Positions 1 to 5,729 of a stretch of 10,219 nucleotides of DNA are shown here, piece after piece. Under the pieces are notes generated by a model. It ran no database searches. It was not told the DNA's origin and was given only the letters and a program-made list of their open reading frames with translations. The DNA is taken from NCBI GenBank assembly GCA_028695945.1, contig JAQVIB010000059.1, positions 1 to 10,219 of the forward strand, written 5' to 3'. This DNA comes from Lachnospiraceae bacterium (GTDB lineage: Bacteria; Bacillota; Clostridia; Lachnospirales; Anaerotignaceae). The position numbers and the translations under genes were made by a program. How positions within the stretch are numbered: position 1 is the first letter of the stretch; each line of letters opens with the position of its first letter.

Positions 1-507
1 TTTTTTATCGTACTTGTTGCAATGTTTTTATTAATAATGTTTAATTATCAGTTGGGGTTTAAAGCACTTAGTATTACTGCAAATTCAGTAAAGGAAATGC
101 TACTTGTAATTCCTCCTATTTTTGTCCTTTTAGGGCTTCTTGATGTTTGGGTTCCAAGAGAAACTATGATAAAATATATGGGCGAAGGCTCTGGAATAAT
201 AGGTGTACTATTAGCTATATTCATCGGTTCAGCAGCAGCAGGTCCATTGTATGGTGCATTTCCAATTGCAGGAATATTTATGAAAAAAGGCGTAAAGTTT
301 ATGAACGTTCTAATTTTTATTGGGGCTTGGTCAACTACCAAAATTCCTATGTTTCTTTTTGAAATGGCAGCTTTGGGTAATAAATTTGCAGTTGCAAGAC
401 TTCTTATAGATATACCGGGTATTATTATAATTGCTTCTATTTTATCTAAGATGGTTTCTTCAAAAGAGGTTGAAAAACTTTATGAAAAAGCTGAAAATAT
501 TGAATAG
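1..507 (+). CDS. Membrane permease, ArsP/YraQ (DUF318) type, 5' end outside window
   Basis: The reading frame is open from base 1 to the TAG stop at 505-507. No ribosome binding site precedes the first ATG at 22, so the gene probably begins before the window. The visible 168 residues contain about four hydrophobic segments. A glycine- and alanine-rich stretch reads IGSAAAGPLYGAFPIAG, followed by a basic loop (KKGVKF) and a segment with WSTTKIPMFLFE. This GPLY-AFPI pattern and the IPPIFVLLGLLD segment fit half-sized permeases of the PF03773 family, which in Firmicutes are often encoded as adjacent half-proteins. The C-terminus is short and charged, as expected for a cytoplasmic tail. The substrate is unknown: some relatives export organoarsenicals, most are uncharacterised. 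It is followed at 145 bases by a ZIP metal transporter on the same strand, but a candidate promoter between them suggests separate transcription. The family call is from recalled sequence patterns. Confidence 0.7.
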   Translation, partial: FFIVLVAMFLLIMFNYQLGFKALSITANSVKEMLLVIPPIFVLLGLLDVWVPRETMIKYMGEGSGIIGVLLAIFIGSAAAGPLYGAFPIAGIFMKKGVKFMNVLIFIGAWSTTKIPMFLFEMAALGNKFAVARLLIDIPGIIIIASILSKMVSSKEVEKLYEKAENIE

Positions 508-549
508 ACTTTACAAAATACCAATAATAAACTAAGAATACTCAAGAAT

Positions 550-588
550 TTGTAAAGATTATTGAAATATTTGATATAATGGTATAAA
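550..588 (+). promoter_or_regulatory. Candidate vegetative promoter of the ZIP transporter gene
   Basis: A perfect TATAAT lies at 575-580 with TTGTAA at 550-555, a spacer of 19 bases, longer than the preferred 17. An overlapping alternative is TTGAAA at 562-567 with TATAAA at 583-588 and a 15-base spacer. Either would start transcription about 60 bases upstream of the ATG at 652. Neither has ideal spacing, so the exact elements are uncertain. Confidence 0.35.
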
Positions 589-633
589 TTAACGTTAAGG
601 AAGTTAAGTTAATAATTTGATAATAGCTATTAT
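589..633 (+). promoter_or_regulatory. Two palindromes between promoter and ZIP start (possible operator)
   Basis: TTAACGTTAA at 589-598 and ATAATAGCTATTAT at 620-633 are perfect palindromes of 10 and 14 bases. They sit just downstream of the candidate promoter and before the GGAG ribosome binding site at 641-644. The position suits a repressor site, for example for a metal-responsive regulator, but neither matches a textbook Fur, Zur, MntR or DtxR box well enough to name one. Short AT-rich palindromes also arise by chance. Confidence 0.3.
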
Positions 634-651
634 ACCGAATGGAGTGAAATT

Positions 652-1443
652 ATGAATGCTTTATTATGGGCAGCAGGCGGAACAGGGTTTACTTTTTTAA
701 TGACAACTTTAGGTTCAGCAATGGTATTTATGTTTCGTAAAGAGATGAATGACCGGGTACAAAAAATATTCCTTGGCTTTGCGGCAGGTGTTATGATTGC
801 AGCATCGGTATGGAGCCTTTTGATACCTGCTATAGAGGAGGCTGAGGCAAACGGGCAAATTGGGTGGATTCCTGCGGCTGGCGGTTTTGTGCTTGGAATT
901 GCTTTTTTGTATGCACTTGACCTTTTAGTTCCCCATCTTCACCCTGGTGCAAATGAAACAGAGGGTATTTCTTCATCTATGAAACGAACTTCTTTACTTG
1001 TGCTGGCTGTAACACTACATAATATTCCCGAGGGAATGGCAGTTGGGTTATCCTTTGCACTGGCTGCACAGCATTTAGGCGAGTCATCAGCATACGCTTC
1101 AGCCATTGCACTCGCAATTGGAATTGGAATACAAAATTTCCCTGAGGGAGCGGCAATTTCTCTTCCGTTAAGGCAAGAAGGCATGAGTGTTGGAAAGTCT
1201 TTTTTCCTTGGAAGTATGACTGGAACTGTTGAACCGATATTTGGAATTTTGGCGGTATTAATTGCAGGATTAATTGCACCTTATATGCCATGGCTCTTGG
1301 CGTTTGCGGCTGGAGCCATGATGTATGTAGTGGTAGAAGAGTTAATTCCGGAGGCACATCTTGGAGAACATTCTAATATTGGTACAATGGGTGTAATGGG
1401 TGGATTCTTAATTATGATGATTTTGGATGTTGCCTTGGGGTAG
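652..1443 (+). CDS. ZIP-family divalent metal transporter
   Basis: A 263-residue membrane protein of the usual length for bacterial ZIP transporters, which move zinc, manganese, iron or related divalent ions into the cytoplasm. The two signature metal-binding helices are intact: HNIPEG at residues 123-128 (H123, N124, E127 in TM4) and QNFPEG at 161-166 (N162, E165 in TM5). VVEELIPEAH at 227-236 is the acidic segment near the sixth helix. A histidine-containing loop (VPHLHPG, 93-99) lies between TM3 and TM4, where ZIP proteins often carry a variable metal-binding loop. About eight hydrophobic segments are visible. The ATG at 652 is chosen because GGAGTG at 641-646 lies at the right distance. 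Base composition looks somewhat richer in G and C than the flanking genes, by eye only. No clear terminator follows directly. The metal cannot be told from the sequence. Confidence 0.93.
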   Translation: MNALLWAAGGTGFTFLMTTLGSAMVFMFRKEMNDRVQKIFLGFAAGVMIAASVWSLLIPAIEEAEANGQIGWIPAAGGFVLGIAFLYALDLLVPHLHPGANETEGISSSMKRTSLLVLAVTLHNIPEGMAVGLSFALAAQHLGESSAYASAIALAIGIGIQNFPEGAAISLPLRQEGMSVGKSFFLGSMTGTVEPIFGILAVLIAGLIAPYMPWLLAFAAGAMMYVVVEELIPEAHLGEHSNIGTMGVMGGFLIMMILDVALG

Positions 1444-1472
1444 AAGCAGATGAAAGTAGGCAAGTAAAATAA

Positions 1473-1607
1473 AAGTATTTCTATGAACCAGAAATTAAAA
1501 TTGTTGTTCAAACAGGTAAATGTTCTGTGTATAAGATGGAAAGTGACAGTGGAGAAGAGGCTATGTCCAGAACAATTCATCTAAATGGAGCTACACGTGA
1601 CCGTTAG
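1473..1607 (+). pseudogene. Start-less coding fragment, possibly remnant of an AraC-type regulator N-terminus
   Basis: The frame from the TAA before 1473 to TAG at 1605 encodes about 44 residues with protein-like composition, including the runs YFYEPEIKIVVQTGK and CSVYKMESDSGEEAM. It has no start codon except an internal Met and no ribosome binding site. The VYK-(7-8)-GEE-M pattern recalls the N-terminal region of AraC-family regulators common in Lachnospiraceae and other Clostridia, in which a YKIE...GEGTM-like stretch precedes the rest of the sensor domain. Here the frame stops soon after that point and nothing resembling a helix-turn-helix follows. It may be the leftover of a deleted gene. 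The family suggestion rests on memory of a short motif. Confidence 0.25.
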
Positions 1608-1708
1608 GAGTAGAAAAAGAATTATTGCTAAAGCATAATACATACTTGTTAAGAAAATAGAATGCCAAAAAGTCGGTTTTTTGGAAAAAGTTACCTAAAA
1701 CTAACAAA

Positions 1709-2113
1709 TTGTTGCTTATTAATTTAGGATGTGTTATTGTATATGACAAAAAGGTAGGTATTTCGGAAATTCTCGCTTTTGGAGGAAAATTTGGAGTATT
1801 AACGTTTTTAGAGTGCATTCTTTCGGGTATTAGTGATGTACTTTCTCTTATGCCGTTTGTGTACATATGGTTTATTGCAAGAGGAATTTTTTGGGTATTT
1901 CCGAATGTATCAGTAGCAACAAATTTAGTTCGTTATTGGAATATAATCAATGCAGTAAAACATTCCTTACTTCAGACTAAGAAAGTGTTTTTAGTTATAA
2001 TGAAGAATTGGAAAATCCACGAGGAACTGAAAATTCTCCGTGGATTTTTGAATAAAAAAGTTGATTTTTACAATTTGTTTAGTTACAATTACTGCCTGTT
2101 ATCTGAAAAATGA
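1709..2113 (+). CDS. Doubtful hypothetical membrane ORF
   Basis: The frame gives up to 134 residues from a TTG codon at 1709, without a recognisable ribosome binding site and with no ATG until residue 48. Residues 1-85 contain three hydrophobic stretches (LLINLGCVIVY, ISEILAFGGKFGVLTFLE, and a longer one around LMPFVYIWFIARGIFWVFP), so a small membrane protein or the remains of one is possible. The last 40 codons are unlikely to be coding: they contain a strong hairpin with a T-run at 2012-2048, and the frame runs 15 bases into the 3' end of the convergent gene. I do not recognise a family. It could be a decayed gene together with the fragment just upstream. Confidence 0.25.
   Translation: MLLINLGCVIVYDKKVGISEILAFGGKFGVLTFLECILSGISDVLSLMPFVYIWFIARGIFWVFPNVSVATNLVRYWNIINAVKHSLLQTKKVFLVIMKNWKIHEELKILRGFLNKKVDFYNLFSYNYCLLSEK
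2012..2048. terminator. Hairpin terminator, usable from both strands
   Basis: AAAATCCACG at 2012-2021 pairs perfectly with CGTGGATTTT at 2039-2048. After one A-C mismatch the stem continues with GGAA (2023-2026) against TTCT (2034-2037), leaving a seven-base loop. T-rich sequence follows on both strands, five T on plus and four T on minus. It lies about 50 bases beyond the stop of the minus-strand ATC-hydrolase-like gene, so it is the likely end of that operon, and it also ends plus-strand transcription coming from the ZIP side. Confidence 0.7.
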
Positions 2114-2605
2114 AACTTGACATGTTGGTTTTCCTTGTGCAATTGTATCGCCTAAGTGGAAGTTTAAGCCCATACCCTTTGCAATGCCACGGTCTCCATC
2201 CATAGCCATGTCGCATAATTTTGCACATGTATCATCATCCAAACCAAGGTCTTGCCATGCTTTCAATAATGGACAGTGATGAAATTCCATATCTAATCTT
2301 TCAGGAGTAACTGTTTTAAAATCAATTTCAAAAGATGCACGTGTAGTATCACTTAAAAATACATCAGCTAGTTCACCACAATCTGTTGGAACTGCTTTAC
2401 ATTTGCACTTAAATGATTGGCCATCACGAAGACCTGTTTTTGATATCCCAGTTCTTGCAAATTTTTCTCCTTCTTCTTCTAGACCTGCTTCTTTTGCTGC
2501 AAGGTATGTAAGTGCCATCCATGTTGCACGGTGACCAATTGCACCTCTTTGAATGTTTGCTTTCTCGTTATCTGTTACGTTTGGTTTGTTATCAATGTTT
2601 GACAT
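2099..2605 (-). CDS. ATC-hydrolase family protein (PF14196-like)
   Basis: A 168-residue soluble protein, close in length to the Pseudomonas L-2-amino-thiazoline-4-carboxylate hydrolase that opens the thiazoline ring to S-carbamoyl-cysteine on the way to L-cysteine. Family-like features are HHCPLLKAW at 109-117, CAKLCDMAM at 127-135 and a C-terminal DTIAQGKPTCQVSFF block (153-167), matching the recalled family ending of T-ar-G---C-F-F type. It has seven cysteines (67, 69, 76, 111, 127, 131, 162), which suggests a thiol or metal role. The start is the ATG at 2605 because AAGGAGG lies eight bases upstream; a longer frame reaches 2656 but lacks such a site. It is the last gene after the desulfidase and the putative transporter, 112 bases behind the latter. 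Many members of this family are annotated by similarity only, so ATC itself may not be the substrate. Confidence 0.75.
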   Translation of the reverse strand: MSNIDNKPNVTDNEKANIQRGAIGHRATWMALTYLAAKEAGLEEEGEKFARTGISKTGLRDGQSFKCKCKAVPTDCGELADVFLSDTTRASFEIDFKTVTPERLDMEFHHCPLLKAWQDLGLDDDTCAKLCDMAMDGDRGIAKGMGLNFHLGDTIAQGKPTCQVSFFR

Positions 2606-2717
2606 AGTGATTTCCTCCTTAAAATTAGTAATAGTATAGTTGTATTTGCATAGCACTTATTGCACTACTATAGCCTTAAAAAAACCCAAATTGTATTGCT
2701 AAATTTCATGTATTATT

Positions 2718-4016
2718 TTATGAAAAGAAAATACTCATAACTAAACCTGCAATAAGAACAGAGCCTGATGTTGCACTTATAAAACCTGCAACAAGTGTTT
2801 TTGGTAGCATATGATTTTCAAGTAATTCATATTCTTCTTCGGTTTCGGCAATAACCTTTGCTGCTTCAACACTAAGCGTATAGCTAGCTGGGAAACCGCC
2901 AGCGAGTGTTCCTAAACCAAGGGCAAAAGACATTGGTGCACTTAAGCCAAGTTTTTTACCTACAGGAATGGAGAATAAAGCAACACCTGCAACAGAGAGA
3001 ACAATTAATATAGAGAAATCTTTTATAAGCTGAACTAAAACTTCTGGTGTAACGGCACTTAAATTTGAGAACACGTACATCATGATAAGTGTGTATACCA
3101 AACCCATAGACCTTGCACGTAGAAGAGCCTTGCTTTCAATAAATCCAAATGCTTGTGCAAATACGCCAAGAATTAATGCCCAAACAAATTTTGAAACCTT
3201 GCCTGCTGTTAATAAATCCAGGTAACCAGAAATAACTACAATAACAACTATCAATAATATATAAGTAAAGTCACTTTTATATTTTTCAGGAATTTGTGGG
3301 AAAATGTGTTTAGTATCAAATTTTGATGAAGAAACACTCTCTGTTTTTTCAAGCTTTAATGTTCCAGCACGATACTGTGATATAATTGATTTTCCTTCTT
3401 TTTTAAGGCATATGCTTGTAAGTGGATATCCAGCAAAACCCTGCATTACATATACAGCCATGGCAAGTATAAATAGGTGCTGGTTTTCGCCTGCACAGTT
3501 CTGCATCATTAGTGCTGCAACTAAACCGCCGGTAAGTGGAGGTGCTGCTATTGCTGCTGTTTCCATACCAAGGATTAAAGAACCAATTGTTAATATTGCT
3601 GCCAGTATACCAAGCATACCAGCAATGGTAATGATACAAGTTTTCCATTGCGAAATAAGTTCTTGAATATCAAGCATTGTGCCAAGGTGTACAACCATCA
3701 TCATTACAAGAAATCCTGGTAAGGTTGGTGCTACGCCTGCAAGTTGAAGAATGTCTTTTGGGAAATAAGTCCAGAAACCTATAACAAAAATTACTGCACT
3801 AATAAACATAGATGGTACAAAAGCTTTTGTTTTTGTAGATATAACCTCGCCAATTACAAGAACCATAAGCATTGTTAAAAATGCAGTTTGTGTGTTCATT
3901 GTTTCTTGACCTGTTGCAATTTTGTAAACTCCGAAGTAGCCAATTGCAATAACCATTGCTGCAATTAATAGATAGCCAATTAGTTTATTGCCACTTTTTT
4001 TATCTGTAGTTTCCAT
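2718..4016 (-). CDS. Polytopic membrane protein, putative transporter linked to cysteine desulfidase
   Basis: A 432-residue protein with roughly eleven to thirteen hydrophobic segments in two halves, split by a charged cytoplasmic-type loop at about 205-250 (KKEGKS...KLEKTES...PEKYKSD). Each half has a glycine-proline stretch of the kind seen in re-entrant loops of ion-coupled carriers: IAAPPLTGG at 156-164 and LGTLAGGFPASY at 368-379. This points to a pseudo-repeat as in GltS-like and other ion-transporter-superfamily proteins. I do not recognise the family and it is not the SdaC-like CyuP of enteric bacteria. Lying between cysteine desulfidase and an ATC-hydrolase-like protein, it probably imports cysteine or a related sulfur compound; an export role cannot be excluded. 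The start ATG at 4016 follows an AAGGGGTG site. The 118-base gap from the desulfidase shows no convincing terminator, so one transcript is likely. Confidence 0.8.
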   Translation of the reverse strand: METTDKKSGNKLIGYLLIAAMVIAIGYFGVYKIATGQETMNTQTAFLTMLMVLVIGEVISTKTKAFVPSMFISAVIFVIGFWTYFPKDILQLAGVAPTLPGFLVMMMVVHLGTMLDIQELISQWKTCIITIAGMLGILAAILTIGSLILGMETAAIAAPPLTGGLVAALMMQNCAGENQHLFILAMAVYVMQGFAGYPLTSICLKKEGKSIISQYRAGTLKLEKTESVSSSKFDTKHIFPQIPEKYKSDFTYILLIVVIVVISGYLDLLTAGKVSKFVWALILGVFAQAFGFIESKALLRARSMGLVYTLIMMYVFSNLSAVTPEVLVQLIKDFSILIVLSVAGVALFSIPVGKKLGLSAPMSFALGLGTLAGGFPASYTLSVEAAKVIAETEEEYELLENHMLPKTLVAGFISATSGSVLIAGLVMSIFFS

Positions 4017-4134
4017 AAATTTACACCCCTTCTAATTTTGTTTACCCCTCATGAAAGAATTTTATCTATCCTCCTTTTTTATGAATTTTTATGTATACTA
4101 AAGATGGATGTAATATAACTTCGTTGTTATAGGT

Positions 4135-5409
4135 TTACTTAGCCATCATTATATTTATAACATTCATATCTACGGCTTTCATTCCTTCTTGTGAAAGCCT
4201 TGCAACGTTAGAAATAGTCTCTTCAACATGCTCACTTACAATACCATCTGTTTTTGAAGCAATGCTTCCACAAAGTGCAAGTCTTGCCGCCATAACAGCC
4301 TCTCCAGAACAGGTACTAAGCTTCATTGCACAGCCGTCTTTAGCCCCGTCACACATCATACCGGTGAGGTTAGAAAACATTGTTTGCATTGCACCTTCAA
4401 TTTGCTTTACATTACCGCCAAGCAGCCAAGTAATTGCTGCTGAGGATGCAGCACCTGAAAGGGTTGCACCACAAATTGGAGAAAGCCTACCAACTTTAAA
4501 TTTTTGTCTAAAGGTTATTATAATGCTCATAAACATTGCTCTTAGTGTTTTTTCTTCATCAATATTCAAATACTGTGCTGTAGCAATTACAGGTAATGTT
4601 GCTTGGAAACCTTGGTTTCCACTGCCAAGTACGGTCATTGCAGAATATGGACCGCCACCCATTCTGCAGTCACTTGCAGCAGTAACAACCATTTTTACAT
4701 AGTAGAATAAATCGTTTGGCAATATGCCTTTATCCATCATGGTTTTAATGTTTTTGCCAATATTCATACCATAGTCACCTTTTAAACCTGCATTGGAAGC
4801 TATTAGATTCATTTCTTTTGCTTCGTTTAAAAATTTGATTTTTTCAATATCAACATTTTCTGCAAGTTCTACAAGCTGTGCTACTGTGTACTGGGTTATA
4901 TCAAAATTGTCTTTACTGTTTTTACTTATATTGTTTGTAGCGGCGTTTAAAATAACTTCATCGTTTTTTATAACCTTTACAAGGTTATCATGTCTGTCAA
5001 TTGTAAGGGTAGTTACAGTTTCTGTATCATTTAATGCTGTTACTTCTATGTAAAATTCTGAACTGGGAATTGCTTCAATTTCAACAAAATTGTTTTCGAT
5101 AAGTGTATATGCTTCTTTAACTAGTTTATCATTTACACCTGAAAATATTTCCATTGTGTTATTTGGTTTTGTAAGCAAATAGCCCAATGTTGCGGCAAGT
5201 GGAATACCTGCCTCAGTTGTATTTGGAATTTTAACGCAGTATGCATTTTTAAAAATATTGGAACTAATTTTCAATTTTAACTTTTTTGCAGGTTTTGATA
5301 AGTTTGTACATGTGTTGGAAACAGCAAGGCCTATAGCAACAGGCTCAGTGCAACCCATACTAGGTTTCATTTCTGCTTTAATCATTTTTATAATTTTATC
5401 TGTATCCAT
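4135..5409 (-). CDS. cyuA: L-cysteine desulfidase (CyuA/CdsB type, UPF0597)
   Basis: A 424-residue cytoplasmic Fe-S enzyme that splits L-cysteine into pyruvate, ammonia and hydrogen sulfide. Diagnostic stretches are SMGCTEPVA (18-25), GLKGDYGMNIG (208-218), CRMGGGPYSAMTVLGSGNQG (248-267), GRLSPICGATLSGA (307-320) and GMMCDGAKDGCAMK (350-363). Cysteines 20, 313, 353 and 360 correspond to the four cluster cysteines of the Methanocaldococcus jannaschii enzyme: the 40- and 7-residue spacings between the last three are the same. It is therefore expected to bind an oxygen-sensitive [4Fe-4S] cluster and to be active. The ATG at 5409 is preceded by AGGAGG ten bases away. It is the first gene behind a consensus sigma-54 promoter and is followed by the putative transporter and the ATC-hydrolase-like gene. 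In C. difficile the comparable enzyme is called CdsB and depends on SigL. Confidence 0.93.
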   Translation of the reverse strand: MDTDKIIKMIKAEMKPSMGCTEPVAIGLAVSNTCTNLSKPAKKLKLKISSNIFKNAYCVKIPNTTEAGIPLAATLGYLLTKPNNTMEIFSGVNDKLVKEAYTLIENNFVEIEAIPSSEFYIEVTALNDTETVTTLTIDRHDNLVKVIKNDEVILNAATNNISKNSKDNFDITQYTVAQLVELAENVDIEKIKFLNEAKEMNLIASNAGLKGDYGMNIGKNIKTMMDKGILPNDLFYYVKMVVTAASDCRMGGGPYSAMTVLGSGNQGFQATLPVIATAQYLNIDEEKTLRAMFMSIIITFRQKFKVGRLSPICGATLSGAASSAAITWLLGGNVKQIEGAMQTMFSNLTGMMCDGAKDGCAMKLSTCSGEAVMAARLALCGSIASKTDGIVSEHVEETISNVARLSQEGMKAVDMNVINIMMAK

Positions 5410-5509
5410 GGTTTAGGTTCCTCCTCAAACGTCTTTGTTCGGTTTTAAATTAATAGCATCTTAGTTTTAAATTGTAAAGTTCAACTTTGTTTTTACATTT
5501 ATCTATTAA

Positions 5510-5525
5510 AGCAAGAACCGTGCCA
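5510..5525 (-). promoter_or_regulatory. Sigma-54 (-24/-12) promoter of the cysteine desulfidase operon
   Basis: On the minus strand the sequence reads TGGCACGGTTCTTGCT, matching every specified position of the sigma-54 consensus TGGCACG-N4-TTGCW, with the GG and GC elements correctly spaced. The inferred start site is near 5499, giving a leader of about 90 bases before the cyuA ATG. An activator gene of the right class lies just upstream, which makes this a secure call despite the lack of mapping data. Confidence 0.93.
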
Positions 5526-5568
5526 AATACGGAGTGCCCATTTTTCTATGTTTTACGAGCTAAAATAA

Positions 5569-5602
5569 CAAAAACCATTCTCAAAATTGAGAATGGTTTT
5601 TG
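5569..5602. promoter_or_regulatory. Upstream activator site 1, also terminator-like hairpin
   Basis: Sixteen-base arms (5569-5584 and 5587-5602) form a perfect inverted repeat around two central bases. The core is CCATTCTCA at 5575-5583, four bases, then TGAGAATGG at 5588-5596. It centres about 86 bases upstream of the inferred cyuA start site, the normal distance for an enhancer-binding protein site. Read on the minus strand the stem ends in five T followed by a second T-rich stretch, so it can also act as the terminator of the activator gene ending at 5730. Confidence 0.8.
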
Positions 5603-5643
5603 AGGGGTTTAAGAAACATGCCTTTACAAGCCTTGTTTCATGG

Positions 5644-5665
5644 TAATTATCATAATTGAGAATGG
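5644..5665. promoter_or_regulatory. Upstream activator site 2 (imperfect copy of site 1)
   Basis: One half, TGAGAATGG at 5657-5665, is identical to site 1 within a shared 15-base block (5654-5668). The other half, TAATTATCA at 5644-5652, keeps six of nine positions of CCATTCTCA, with the same four-base gap. Its centre is 69 bases from that of site 1, about 155 bases upstream of the inferred start site. Outer bases ATTATCAT (5646-5653) and ATGATAAT (5676-5683) form a further inverted repeat around it. Two tandem dyads upstream of a -24/-12 promoter are typical of sigma-54 activator binding regions. Confidence 0.7.
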
Positions 5666-5729
5666 TTTATCAAAAATGATAATAAAGTTTTAGAAGAGGT
5701 GTTTTTAATACATTTTTGCTACTATATTT

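Noticed and set aside
509..557. Inverted repeat CTTTACAAA / TTTGTAAAG as a terminator of the permease gene
   Set aside because: The nine-base arms are AT-rich and separated by 31 bases with no T-run after the second arm, so a stable terminator is unlikely; it may be chance.
1591..1866. Minus-strand frame of 91 codons opposite the doubtful membrane ORF
   Set aside because: It has no ribosome binding site and low-complexity composition, and looks like a chance frame opposite AT-rich DNA.
2606..2656. N-terminal extension of the ATC-hydrolase-like protein (start at 2656)
   Set aside because: The upstream ATG has no ribosome binding site, while the ATG at 2605 follows an ideal AAGGAGG; the extension would also be read through that site.
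4114..4131. TATAAC / GTTATA hairpin between desulfidase and transporter as a terminator
   Set aside because: The stem is only six weak pairs and no T-run follows on the minus strand, so read-through is expected.
5476..5488. AAAGTT-C-AACTTT palindrome in the cyuA leader as an operator
   Set aside because: It is short, AT-rich and has no second copy in the region; it is not supported beyond chance.
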